Shown here piece after piece: positions 36,120 to 45,006 of a stretch of 64,000 nt of DNA. The first letter of the stretch is position 1; every line of letters begins with the position of its first letter. Both the position numbers and the translations under genes were made by a program. The DNA lies in assembly GCF_012641275.1 (NCBI RefSeq), contig NZ_JABAIA010000001.1, positions 1,488,001 to 1,552,000 of the forward strand, in the 5' to 3' direction. Source of the stretch: Chitinophaga varians (GTDB lineage: Bacteria > Bacteroidota > Bacteroidia > Chitinophagales > Chitinophagaceae). Under the pieces are notes generated by a model. It had not been told where the DNA came from. It ran no database searches and saw only the letters and a program-made list of their open reading frames with translations.

Positions 36120-39100
36120 TTGTCATGATGTATAAAAAGGAATTTATCAAACAACTAACCGGCATGTTTGTCTGTATGATGCTGTGGCTGGCACCCGCCG
36201 CCACAGCACAGTCACAGGGAAACACTATAACGGGAACGGTTACTTCGGCAGAAAACCGCCAACCACTGCCAGGCGTCACCGTTAGACTAAAAGGCACACA
36301 AACAGCCACTATCACCGATGAAAACGGTCGCTATACCCTCAAACTGCCGGCTGCCGCAGACAAACTGCTTTTCTCCTATACCGGCCATGTCGCCCGGGAA
36401 GAGAGTATCAGCCACCGCAGCGTTATCGACGTATCTATGGTGATGGAAACGAAGAACATCAGCGACGTCGTGGTGGTGGGTTATGCTACCGTCAGAAGAA
36501 AAGACCTTACCGGGGCCGTGTCTTCCGTTAATGCCAGACAACTGAAAGATATTCCTGTCAACTCAGCCGCAGAAGCGCTTACCGGCCGTCTCGCCGGCGT
36601 GCAGATCACCTCCTCAGAAGGCAAGCCCGGCTCCGATTTCACCATTAAAGTACGGGGCGGCGGGTCCGTCACACAAGACAACGCACCCCTTTATATCATC
36701 GATGGCGTGCAGGTGGAGGACGGATTTGCAGGCATCGCGCCACAGGACATCGAATCCGTAGACGTGCTCAAAGATGCTTCCGCCACCGCGATATACGGCG
36801 CCCGTGGCGCCAACGGCGTAGTGATCATCACCACCAAAAACGGAAAAGAAGGTAAAACCATCGTCAGTTACAACGGCACCGTCGGCATACGCCGCCTGCC
36901 AAAGGAGCTGAAAGTACTGTCACCCTATGAGTTTGTACAGTTCCAATACGAAAGAAGCCGCGGCCTTACCGCCGACAGCCTTTCCTTTGCCAATATCTAC
37001 GGGGAAGACCTGGAGAAATACAAGTCCGTTCCCACCATCGACTGGCAGGACAACGTCTTCGGCCGAAAAGCCCTGATGCAGACACATAACGTAAGCATCG
37101 CCGGAGGCACCAAAAGCACCCGGTTCAATCTCTCTTACACCAACAACCAGGAAGAAGGCATTATGCTCGATGCAGGACTAAAACGCAACCTCATCAATTT
37201 TAAACTGGACCATAAAGCGAATGACAAACTACGTATAGGTCTTAACGTAAGATACAGCGATGAAACCATCAGCGGCGCCGGCTCTTCCAATGAAGGCGCC
37301 TCCGCCTACAACGGTCTGCGGCACGCTATCAAATACCGCCCTTTTAATCTCGATAATACCAACGCTGAAGAAGAAGACGATACAGATTACTATAACGATA
37401 CCAACGCCGGCAACGGTCTCGGTATCATCAACCCGGTGCTGCTCAGCAACGCGCAATACCGGCGAAAATATACCCGCGTATTCAACATCGGCGGTTACCT
37501 TAACTACACCTTCAACAAAAATTTCTCTTTCCGCTCCACCATCGGATATGACCGCAACAGCCAGGAACTGAACGCCTTCGACGGCTCCGTCACGTCCAAT
37601 TCCAGGCTCAACGGCGCCAACCTGCCGCTCATCAGCAATATACTCACCAATCGCAGCTCAATGAACAACTCCAACGTGGTCACCTATACGAACAGAGCAA
37701 AAAAAGGGCATCATGTGCAGGCGTTGCTCGGTGAGGAAACATATACCACCCGGTCCAATATGCTGGACAACGAACTGCGTTATTTCCCCGCCGGCATCAC
37801 GCCGGAAAAGGCTTTTGCGCAGTTCAACCTCGGGCAGACAGTCCCGCTCTTTCCTAAAACAACGGTGCTCGAAAGCAGCCTGTTGTCTTTCTTTGGAAAA
37901 ATCAATTACGATTACCAGGACAAATATCTGTTCAGCGCCAGTCTCCGCGCAGACGGCTCGTCTAAATTCGCACCGGACAAACGCTGGGGGTACTTCCCTG
38001 CCGCAGCGCTCTCCTGGCGGATATCACAGGAAGCCTTTATGCGTGAAGCGCATTTTATTTCCGATCTGAAACTACGCGTAAGCTACGGCCTCGCCGGCAA
38101 CAACCGCATCGGCGATTATCTCTACCTGAACACCTATGCCGCCAACGCACAATATGCCCTGAACGAACAGATCACACCCGGTTATGCCTCCAATAGCCTG
38201 GCCAACAAAAACCTGAAATGGGAAACCACCGTATCACGGAACATCGGACTGGACGCGGCTTTCTTCAAAGACAGACTGCAATTCACCGCAGACCTGTATT
38301 ACAACAAAGTAAAAGACCTGCTCATTCCTATCCGCATTCCCACCAGTTCGGGCTACCTGGAACAACTGCAGAACGTAGGCACCACTTCCAACAAAGGCAT
38401 AGAACTGCAACTGGCTGCTACCATTATACAGAAAAATGATTTCAGCTGGACATCCACCTTCAACATTGCCTTTAACCGCAACAAGGTGGAATCGCTCTCC
38501 GGATACCTGACACAGTTCTATAAAAACTCCGGTTGGGGCATTTCCGGACAGCCCGCCGATTTCATCATCAGGACCGGCGAGCCTGTTGGTTCCATGTACG
38601 GTTTTGTGAATGATGGTTTTTATACCCTGAATGATTTTAACTACGACGCCAGTACGAAAATATACAGCCTGAAACCAGGCGTAACAGACGTATCTTCCGC
38701 AATCGGCATTGCACAGCCCGGATGGATGAAACTAAAAGACCTCAATGGCGACGGCATCATCGATGAAAACGATAAAACTATTATCGGCAATGCCAATCCC
38801 ACCTGCAGCGGAGGCCTTAACCAGCAGTTTTCGTATAAAAATTTTGATCTGAGCGTGTTTTTGAATTTCGTGGTCGGCAACAGCATTCTGAATGCCAACA
38901 AAGTGGAATTTACCAACGCCTATTCCCGACATACCAACATGCTGGGCATCATGGAAGACCGCTGGCGCACCATAGACAACAATGGTAAAGTCATACAGCA
39001 GGTCATCACGGTTGGCGGCAGGCAGGTGGTTACCGGAGCATCGCCGGAAGAACTGGCGGCAGTGAACAGCAACGCTAAAATATGGATGCCCATCTCCGGC

Positions 39101-39385
39101 GCCGGCGCTTTCTATCCTACCTCCTGGGCATTGGAGGACGGTTCTTTCCTGCGAATCAACAATATCACCATCGGCTATACGTTTCCGGCGAAATGGCTGG
39201 GCAGGGCAAAGATCGGCAGTCTGCGGATTTACGCCACCGGCAACAATCTGGCCGTGCTCACCCGTTACACCGGATATGACCCGGAAGTGAACTCCCGCCG
39301 TTCCACGCCCATCACGCCGGGAGTAGATTATGCCGCCTATCCCCGCAGCCGCTCTTTCTTTTTTGGTTTAAATCTGACATTATGA
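36116..39385 (+). CDS. SusC/RagA-family TonB-linked outer membrane transporter
   Basis: 1089 residues from ATG 36116, which overlaps the lyase stop (ATGA); ATG 36125 or 36128 are alternative starts. Signal peptide, carboxypeptidase-like domain (about 38-125; LPGVTVRLKGTQTATITDENGRY-type text), plug (about 130-240; GYATVRRKDLTGAVSSV, YIIDGVQVEDGF, ASATAIYGARGANGVVIITTK), beta barrel, and a SFFFGLNLTL end. It imports oligosaccharides, here presumably oligogalacturonides freed by the lyase. Paired with the SusD gene through a second ATGA overlap. Confidence 0.96.
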   Translation: MIVMMYKKEFIKQLTGMFVCMMLWLAPAATAQSQGNTITGTVTSAENRQPLPGVTVRLKGTQTATITDENGRYTLKLPAAADKLLFSYTGHVAREESISHRSVIDVSMVMETKNISDVVVVGYATVRRKDLTGAVSSVNARQLKDIPVNSAAEALTGRLAGVQITSSEGKPGSDFTIKVRGGGSVTQDNAPLYIIDGVQVEDGFAGIAPQDIESVDVLKDASATAIYGARGANGVVIITTKNGKEGKTIVSYNGTVGIRRLPKELKVLSPYEFVQFQYERSRGLTADSLSFANIYGEDLEKYKSVPTIDWQDNVFGRKALMQTHNVSIAGGTKSTRFNLSYTNNQEEGIMLDAGLKRNLINFKLDHKANDKLRIGLNVRYSDETISGAGSSNEGASAYNGLRHAIKYRPFNLDNTNAEEEDDTDYYNDTNAGNGLGIINPVLLSNAQYRRKYTRVFNIGGYLNYTFNKNFSFRSTIGYDRNSQELNAFDGSVTSNSRLNGANLPLISNILTNRSSMNNSNVVTYTNRAKKGHHVQALLGEETYTTRSNMLDNELRYFPAGITPEKAFAQFNLGQTVPLFPKTTVLESSLLSFFGKINYDYQDKYLFSASLRADGSSKFAPDKRWGYFPAAALSWRISQEAFMREAHFISDLKLRVSYGLAGNNRIGDYLYLNTYAANAQYALNEQITPGYASNSLANKNLKWETTVSRNIGLDAAFFKDRLQFTADLYYNKVKDLLIPIRIPTSSGYLEQLQNVGTTSNKGIELQLAATIIQKNDFSWTSTFNIAFNRNKVESLSGYLTQFYKNSGWGISGQPADFIIRTGEPVGSMYGFVNDGFYTLNDFNYDASTKIYSLKPGVTDVSSAIGIAQPGWMKLKDLNGDGIIDENDKTIIGNANPTCSGGLNQQFSYKNFDLSVFLNFVVGNSILNANKVEFTNAYSRHTNMLGIMEDRWRTIDNNGKVIQQVITVGGRQVVTGASPEELAAVNSNAKIWMPISGAGAFYPTSWALEDGSFLRINNITIGYTFPAKWLGRAKIGSLRIYATGNNLAVLTRYTGYDPEVNSRRSTPITPGVDYAAYPRSRSFFFGLNLTL

Positions 39386-41151
39386 AGATGATGAAGATAA
39401 TTTACTACACGGGATGTATCGCGATGCTGATGACAGCTGTTGCCTGTAAGAAATTCCTTGACAAGGAACCATCCTCCGCTTTCGACGAGCGGTATATCTT
39501 CAGCGATGTGCCCAACGCCACCAGCGCCGTTATCGGCGCCTATGAGCCGCTTACCCACCAGCAGGCCTATGGCAGCCGGTTGAGCCTTATGTATCCCTAT
39601 GATAACGATGAAATGATCGGCGTGACCAACACTTCTGCTCCGGACAACAGTTCCCGCGATCTGTCCCGCTACAACTTGCAAGCCACCAACGCACAGCTGC
39701 CCGGACCTTTTCAGCAGCTGTACCTGGGCATTGAACGCGCCAACACCTGCATCAAAAACATACCGGCCATGGACCTGTACAGCAAAGGCAGCGCCGCCGA
39801 ACAGCAGCAGTTGCGCCGGCTGCATGGCGAAGCGCTCACCCTTCGCGCGCAGTACTACTTTGAGCTGATCAGAAACTGGGGAGATGTGCCCGCACAATTT
39901 GAGCCGTCCATCGATCAGCCGGATTTATTTTTGGCCAAAACCGATCGGGACACCATCTATGGGCGTATGCTCAGTGACCTCAAGATGGCCGCAGACCTTG
40001 TTCCGTGGCGCAACGAGCCAGGCGTGGCAGCAGATGAAAGGATCACCAAAGGCGCCGTAAAAGGCTTACGCGCGCGCATTGCATTGTTCAGAGGAGGCTA
40101 CTCCCTTCGTCGCGCCTCCCGTAAAATGGAGCGTACCGCAGATTACATTGAATATTACAAAATTGCCCGCGATGAATGCGCTGATATCATGCAGCGCCGC
40201 GACAAACACACCCTGAACCCTGTTTTCCAGGCGGTATTCAAAGACGGACTGGATGCATATAAACTTGACCCTTACGGGGAAGTGATGTTTGAAATAGCCA
40301 TGGCCGTTGGTTTAACCGGCAACCTGGGTTACTATGACGGTCCCCGTTTCTTTGTGGCCGGCAATGCCGGTCAGCTGGGCAACAGCTCCATCCGCGTGGT
40401 CCCAACGTATTTTTACTCCTTTGATTCCCTGGACACCCGCCGCGATGTGACCACAGCTCCCTATTACAACAACGCTGACAAAACCAAAACCGTACAGACA
40501 ATGGTGAATATGGTCAGCGGGAAGTTCCGTGCCGACTGGATCACACCCGCGCCTGCTACCACTGCGCAACAGCTGGGCATCAACTGGCCGGTATTACGTT
40601 TTTCCGATGTACTGCTGATGTTCGCAGAAGCCGACAATGAGCTGAACAACGGCCCCACAGCCGCCGCCATAGCGGCCTACGAAGAAGTAAGAAAAAGAGG
40701 ATTTAAAGGCAATGAAAATAAAATCGGACAGACACCTTCCACCAAAGAAACTTTCTTTAACGCGCTGGTAGCAGAACGTTCATTTGAATTCGGGGGAGAA
40801 GGCATCCGCAAATATGATCTTATCCGCTGGAACCTTCTCTATCAAAAAATACAGGAAACAAGGGCCAACTATACGAAGATGATGAACCGTGAACCACCTT
40901 ACAACAACCTGCCACAGGCGATGTACTACAAAACCGGTTCATCTGCCGTGATATGGGGCAACTCCCTGTATCAGCCCACTCCGGCCACCCTTCCTGCCGG
41001 TTATGCCAAAGTCAGCTGGACCAGCTCCATCACCGCCAGCTGGATCACCAATGTGGCACAACTCTTTGTACCTAATCGCAGCGAGCTGTTACCCATACCA
41101 CAAACATCGCTCGAAGCCAACCATAAGCTGACACAGGATTATGGGTACTAA
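39382..41151 (+). CDS. SusD/RagB-family surface glycan-binding lipoprotein
   Basis: 589 residues. Lipoprotein signal (LMTAVACKKFLDKEP, Cys about 22). TPR-like N-terminal SusD domain (LRAQYYFELIRNWGDVP) and C-terminal SusD domain (FGGEGIRKYDLIRWNLL, LFVPNRSELLPIPQTSLEANHKL). It caps the SusC barrel and binds the glycan. Starts on the ATGA overlap with susC. The operon ends with a bidirectional terminator at 41154. Confidence 0.96.
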   Translation: MKMMKIIYYTGCIAMLMTAVACKKFLDKEPSSAFDERYIFSDVPNATSAVIGAYEPLTHQQAYGSRLSLMYPYDNDEMIGVTNTSAPDNSSRDLSRYNLQATNAQLPGPFQQLYLGIERANTCIKNIPAMDLYSKGSAAEQQQLRRLHGEALTLRAQYYFELIRNWGDVPAQFEPSIDQPDLFLAKTDRDTIYGRMLSDLKMAADLVPWRNEPGVAADERITKGAVKGLRARIALFRGGYSLRRASRKMERTADYIEYYKIARDECADIMQRRDKHTLNPVFQAVFKDGLDAYKLDPYGEVMFEIAMAVGLTGNLGYYDGPRFFVAGNAGQLGNSSIRVVPTYFYSFDSLDTRRDVTTAPYYNNADKTKTVQTMVNMVSGKFRADWITPAPATTAQQLGINWPVLRFSDVLLMFAEADNELNNGPTAAAIAAYEEVRKRGFKGNENKIGQTPSTKETFFNALVAERSFEFGGEGIRKYDLIRWNLLYQKIQETRANYTKMMNREPPYNNLPQAMYYKTGSSAVIWGNSLYQPTPATLPAGYAKVSWTSSITASWITNVAQLFVPNRSELLPIPQTSLEANHKLTQDYGY

Positions 41152-41153
41152 AA

Positions 41154-41189
41154 CATTTAGGGATTTATTAATCAATAAATCCCTAAATG
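41154..41189. terminator. Bidirectional terminator between susD and the esterase
   Basis: Perfect arms CATTTAGGGATTTATT / AATAAATCCCTAAATG with an AATC loop. It overlaps the last codons of the minus-strand esterase gene. Confidence 0.9.
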
Positions 41190-42008
41190 CTTTAATTCTG
41201 TCAATGCAACTTCCGCCACTTTAGTAGCGCCCAATTCACTCATATGCGTATCATCTTTTTTACCATCAGGCAGCTTTGGGAAGATGCCTGGCTGTATGTG
41301 CAGAAATAACTTTTTAGAGGCTTCAGGGCCATAGCTTTCCAGCAATTCCGCTGATTTTTTATTGAGGTCTACCAGCGGCACTTTCATTTCGGCAGCCACC
41401 TCCCGTGCAACAGCGGGATAATCGCCGTGGGTATTTTCTATTTTACCGTTGCTGTCAAACTTCCGGCGTACAATGCAGGTAAACAGCACGGGACGGGCGT
41501 TTTTGGCTTTTACCTCGTTTACATAGTTGATCAGGTTCTGGCGGAAAGTAGTATGCGGATCGGTGTGCCTGGCGGTATCCGGTTTTTGGTCATTGGGACC
41601 GAACATGATGAAAACATAGTCGCCCTCTTGCACGCTGTCGATCACTTTCTGCCAGTACCCTTCTGTACGGAAGCTTTTGGAGCTTCTGCCGCTGCGGGCA
41701 GCATTATGCACTTCCACATAAGGCGGAAAAAGTGTGCGTGCCATCTGCATCCAGCCACGGATAGGGTACAGACTGTCGCCTCCAAAACCGGTGAGGTATT
41801 TTTGATCGTAATCGCACATGGTGGAATCACCGATGGAGAAGATGCGTACTTTCTTTTGCTGCGGCAGGAAGCTGCATAGCAACAACGTCATGGCCGCCAA
41901 TATTATCCTGGCAATGGGTAGGCGACTGCTTTTGCGTTGAGCAGCATACACGTCTTTGGGGCCCAAACGGCCTGTCAGTTTCAGGAAATTTCTGCGGTTC
42001 GCTTGCAT
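41172..42008 (-). CDS. CE12-type rhamnogalacturonan acetylesterase (SGNH hydrolase)
   Basis: 278 residues. SGNH blocks: GDSTM with nucleophile Ser62, GRSSKSF (block II Gly), MFGPNDQ (block III Asn), and DDTHMSELGA with catalytic Asp and His. This is the arrangement of CE12 rhamnogalacturonan acetylesterases, which remove acetyl groups from pectin so lyases can act. The N-terminus is odd: a Tat-like RRNFLKLTG at residues 5-13, a basic stretch, then a second hydrophobic signal-like helix (about 34-49). The true start might be within it. Converges on the pectate lyase-susCD operon and completes a pectin locus. Confidence 0.87.
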   Translation of the reverse strand: MQANRRNFLKLTGRLGPKDVYAAQRKSSRLPIARIILAAMTLLLCSFLPQQKKVRIFSIGDSTMCDYDQKYLTGFGGDSLYPIRGWMQMARTLFPPYVEVHNAARSGRSSKSFRTEGYWQKVIDSVQEGDYVFIMFGPNDQKPDTARHTDPHTTFRQNLINYVNEVKAKNARPVLFTCIVRRKFDSNGKIENTHGDYPAVAREVAAEMKVPLVDLNKKSAELLESYGPEASKKLFLHIQPGIFPKLPDGKKDDTHMSELGATKVAEVALTELKHLGIY

Positions 42009-42063
42009 GGGTGGTTTGTTTTCACATTAAATATAATCACTGGCGAAGAGCAATGCCAGTCTG

Positions 42064-42107
42064 TGGCGGATAAAAGAGCGAGAACGTTCTCGCTCTTTTA
42101 TCCGCCA
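42064..42107. promoter_or_regulatory. 44-bp perfect palindrome in a divergent promoter region
   Basis: Two exactly complementary 22-bp arms meet at AGAAC|GTTCT with no spacer; the core is GAGAACGTTCTC. It lies between the esterase (minus, start 42008) and the oxidoreductase (plus, start 42138). No transcript should end here, so a terminator is not expected. A double operator, or a LacI-type site (central CG), is likelier. Confidence 0.65.
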
Positions 42108-42137
42108 TGGGGCATTAATTTGATTATTTTGTAGGTT

Positions 42138-43346
42138 ATGCAAGACCACTATTTTTCCCGCAGAAAATTCTTATACACCGGCGCCGTGGCATTGTCCGGC
42201 GCTATGTTGACCAGTACCTTGCCGGTACTGGGACAGACGGCCGCAGCGCCTTTAAAAATCGGTATGATCGGCACCGGCAACCGTGGCAGCGGCATCGCCA
42301 GACTATTGCAGAAAATACCCGGCATGGAACTGATTGCCTGCTGCGATGTGATACCTGCACATTTGCAACGTGGCCTGTCGCTGGCAGCCAAAGGCGCCAA
42401 AGCCTATAACGATTACCGGCAGCTGCTGGCAGATAAAAAAGTGGAAGCCGTGGTCATTGCCACACCGCTATCGATGCATTACCCTATGGCCAAAGATGCG
42501 CTGGACGCAGGCAAACATGTTTATCTCGAAAAAACCATGACCTATGATATTCCACAGGCCTTACAACTGGCCGCCCAGGTGCGGAAAAGCGGGTTGGTAC
42601 TGCAGGTAGGCCATCAGTACCGGTACTACGATCTTTATCACCGGGTAAAAGAAGTGATCGGACAAAACTGGCTGGGCAAAGTCACTCATTTTGAATGCCA
42701 GTACCATCGTAATTCCGACTGGAGAAATCCTGTCACCGACCCGGCCATGGAGCGGCTGATCAACTGGCGCATGTACCGCGAATATTCCGGTGGGCTGATA
42801 GCGGAACTATGCGGCCATCAGATCGATATGGTCAATTATCTCCTGGATGCGCATCCGCTGCGGGTGGTAGGCATGGGTGGCATCGACTACTGGAAAGACG
42901 GCAGGGAAACATGGGACAATGTGCGGACCGTCTTTGAATATCCCGGTGGCGTGAAAGCCAGCGTATCTTCCATCCTCAGCAATGCCTACAAGGGCTATTC
43001 CATCAGGGTGCTTGGCAACCGCGGCACTATCGAAATACAGCGGGACAAAGCCTTTGTGTACAGCGAAGAAGGGAAAAAAGAGCTGGCGGTGGTAGATGGC
43101 GTTACAGGCGCTACCAAAACAGACCAGACAGGGGAAGGCGTACCGTTGAAATTCGGTATTCCCGGCCAGCCACAGCCGGAGCCTACCACTTCCGCGCTGC
43201 TGGCTTTCGCAGAAAGTATCCGCAGCAACATTCCGCCAGCCTCCGGTGTGGAGACCGGCAAGATAGCCGCAATCGCCGTACATATGGCCAACAAAGCCAT
43301 AGAAACGGGTGTCAGCCAATCGTGGCTGCCGTCATATGATGCTTAG
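42138..43346 (+). CDS. Tat-exported Gfo/Idh/MocA-family oxidoreductase
   Basis: 402 residues. Tat signal SRRKFLYTG (residues 7-15), cleavage near VLGQTA. NAD(P)-binding Rossmann domain IGMIGTGNRGSG (about 41-52), EKTM at 131 (the family's catalytic EK-P position, with Thr instead of Pro), and GGLIAELCGHQIDM with the conserved His. Such exported members in Bacteroidota act on sugars or as GH109-like NAD-dependent glycosidases; the substrate is open. It diverges from the CE12 esterase through a 44-bp palindrome, so it may share pectin-related control. Confidence 0.88.
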   Translation: MQDHYFSRRKFLYTGAVALSGAMLTSTLPVLGQTAAAPLKIGMIGTGNRGSGIARLLQKIPGMELIACCDVIPAHLQRGLSLAAKGAKAYNDYRQLLADKKVEAVVIATPLSMHYPMAKDALDAGKHVYLEKTMTYDIPQALQLAAQVRKSGLVLQVGHQYRYYDLYHRVKEVIGQNWLGKVTHFECQYHRNSDWRNPVTDPAMERLINWRMYREYSGGLIAELCGHQIDMVNYLLDAHPLRVVGMGGIDYWKDGRETWDNVRTVFEYPGGVKASVSSILSNAYKGYSIRVLGNRGTIEIQRDKAFVYSEEGKKELAVVDGVTGATKTDQTGEGVPLKFGIPGQPQPEPTTSALLAFAESIRSNIPPASGVETGKIAAIAVHMANKAIETGVSQSWLPSYDA

Positions 43347-43358
43347 GAAAAAAAGTCG

Positions 43359-43366
43359 GATCTTTG
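43359..43366 (+). promoter_or_regulatory. Possible -7 box of the AraC gene at 43398
   Basis: GATCTTTG followed by CA, 31 bp before the ATG; resembles TAnnTTTG. Confidence 0.4.
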
Positions 43367-43397
43367 CAGCAGATCTCACTGTGCCCCAAAGAAACCG

Positions 43398-44222
43398 ATG
43401 CCTATGTTCAAGGTGCAAACATTCCGGCCTCATCAGCGGCTTGGCGATTACCTGCTTTCATGGCAGCTGATCACAGGAGATTTCCCCCCGAACGAAGTCA
43501 GGTACCTGACTGTTCTCCCTCATTTTATTCAGAGCATGTGGTTCAATACCGGCCCTGACAATACCTTGTATGATGTTATCAGGCAGAAATATCTTTCATC
43601 GGCCGTACTCACCGGTCCACGCAGCCGTGTCAGCGAGTGGCGCGTCAGTGGCAATATGCGGCTGCTGGCAGCACATTTCAGGCCGGGCAGCTGGCTTAAA
43701 CTATTCAATAGCTCCGCACAGTTATTTTGCGACCGTTGCATCGACATGACGGCATTATTCGGGCATACTGTCACCGCGTTGCTGTCAAACATCAATGCCA
43801 GCGGCCATCCCCGGCAACAGGTACAACTACTGGAAGCCTGGCTGCTGGAGCAACTGACAGGTACACCTAAAAATAGCTGCAACCTGGAAAATGCCATGCA
43901 GCTCATCCTGGCCGCCAGCGGCAATATTACCATCCGGCAACTGGAAGCACAGGCATTCCTTACCAAACGCACACTGGAAAGGGCCTTTCTGGAGCAGACA
44001 GGATTACACCTGAAGTTGTTCTGCCGGCTGGTCCGCTTCAGAAAAACGATCGACTACATGACCAGGATGCGGTACCCGCAATGGAAGTTATTAGCCCATA
44101 AAGCAGGGTATTGCGATCAAACACATTTCATCAACGAGTTCCGTTATTTTACCCATCGTTTACCGCATCAGTTCTCTGATTTCCTGCCACAGCAGCCAAC
44201 AGATTTTGTCACTTTTATCTGA
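43398..44222 (+). CDS. AraC-family transcriptional regulator
   Basis: 274 residues from ATG 43398 (43404 also possible). The N-terminal domain (VQTFRPHQRLGDYLLSW, HFRPGSWLKLF) is the DUF6597-like sensor seen in a large Bacteroidota AraC group. The C-terminal HTH pair is ITIRQLEAQAFLTKRTLERA and WKLLAHKAGYCDQTHFINEF. It lies 51 bp after the oxidoreductase gene with its own promoter-like box and 100 bp before the sulfur-related trio, which it could regulate. Confidence 0.9.
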   Translation: MPMFKVQTFRPHQRLGDYLLSWQLITGDFPPNEVRYLTVLPHFIQSMWFNTGPDNTLYDVIRQKYLSSAVLTGPRSRVSEWRVSGNMRLLAAHFRPGSWLKLFNSSAQLFCDRCIDMTALFGHTVTALLSNINASGHPRQQVQLLEAWLLEQLTGTPKNSCNLENAMQLILAASGNITIRQLEAQAFLTKRTLERAFLEQTGLHLKLFCRLVRFRKTIDYMTRMRYPQWKLLAHKAGYCDQTHFINEFRYFTHRLPHQFSDFLPQQPTDFVTFI

Positions 44223-44322
44223 TAAGCGCCTGGTGTGTTTCCTTACATTTATAGTACCTCACTTCCGGGTATTTTAACCATATACTGGTTGAAGCCATAC
44301 TATCACCTCAAAATTTAAAGCT

Positions 44323-45006
44323 ATGAGTCATACACCAAACGGGGGTACCAACCGCCGCGACTTCCTCGGGAAAATGCTGGCAGGCGCCACGATGCTGAGC
44401 ATTCCTTCTTTCGCCGGACTGGCGCAGGAAAGCAAACATATCAGCACCAGCACCACTGATACGTGGGCCAATAAAATCAAAGGCAAGCACAGGGTAGTGT
44501 TGGACGTGCCCCGGCCGCATGAAATTTTCCCGTTTGCCTGGGCAAAGGTTTTTCTGCTGACCAATCAGGCTACCGGCACACCGGAGAAAGACTGCTGCGC
44601 CGTTATGGTACTGCGGCATGAAGCTATTCCCTACGCCATGAAAGACGAGTTGTGGGAGAAATACAAATTCGGCCAGTTGTTTAAAATCGATGACCCCAAA
44701 ACCAAAGCACCGGCCGTCCGTAATCCATTCTGGCAGCCTAAGCCAGGGGATTTTAATGTACCGGGCATCGGTAATGTGGACATCGGTATTAACCAGTTAC
44801 AGGACAGCGGTGTATTGTTTGCCGTATGCAATATGGCGATAACAGTATACAGCGCTATCGTGGCCAAAGAAATGGCAATGGACCCTGTGGCCATCAAAAA
44901 TGAATGGCTGGCAGGTGTGTTGCCGGGCATCGATGTAGTCCCTTCCGGCATGTGGGCCATCGGGCGTGCGCAGGAAAAAAACTGCGGTTACTGTTTTGCA
45001 GGATGA
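44323..45006 (+). CDS. Tat-exported DsrE-like protein
   Basis: 227 residues. Tat signal TNRRDFLGKM (about 9-18), cleavage near AGLAQE. The body has an alpha/beta layout with VVLDVPRPHE, CCAVMVLRHEAIPYAM and a later GVLFAVCNMAITVYS strand-helix whose Cys sits where DsrE/DsrF-fold proteins keep their sulfur-carrying Cys. Two further Cys (CC) sit mid-protein. Its stop overlaps the start of the TsdA-like cytochrome (ATGA) and a second DsrE-like gene follows, pointing to periplasmic sulfur chemistry. The fold call rests on motif and context. Confidence 0.68.
   Translation: MSHTPNGGTNRRDFLGKMLAGATMLSIPSFAGLAQESKHISTSTTDTWANKIKGKHRVVLDVPRPHEIFPFAWAKVFLLTNQATGTPEKDCCAVMVLRHEAIPYAMKDELWEKYKFGQLFKIDDPKTKAPAVRNPFWQPKPGDFNVPGIGNVDIGINQLQDSGVLFAVCNMAITVYSAIVAKEMAMDPVAIKNEWLAGVLPGIDVVPSGMWAIGRAQEKNCGYCFAG

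Noticed and set aside
44904..45002. GTG-started extension of the TsdA-like cytochrome
   Set aside because: It overlaps the end of the previous gene in another frame and would bury the lipoprotein signal; the ATGA overlap at 45003 is a better start.
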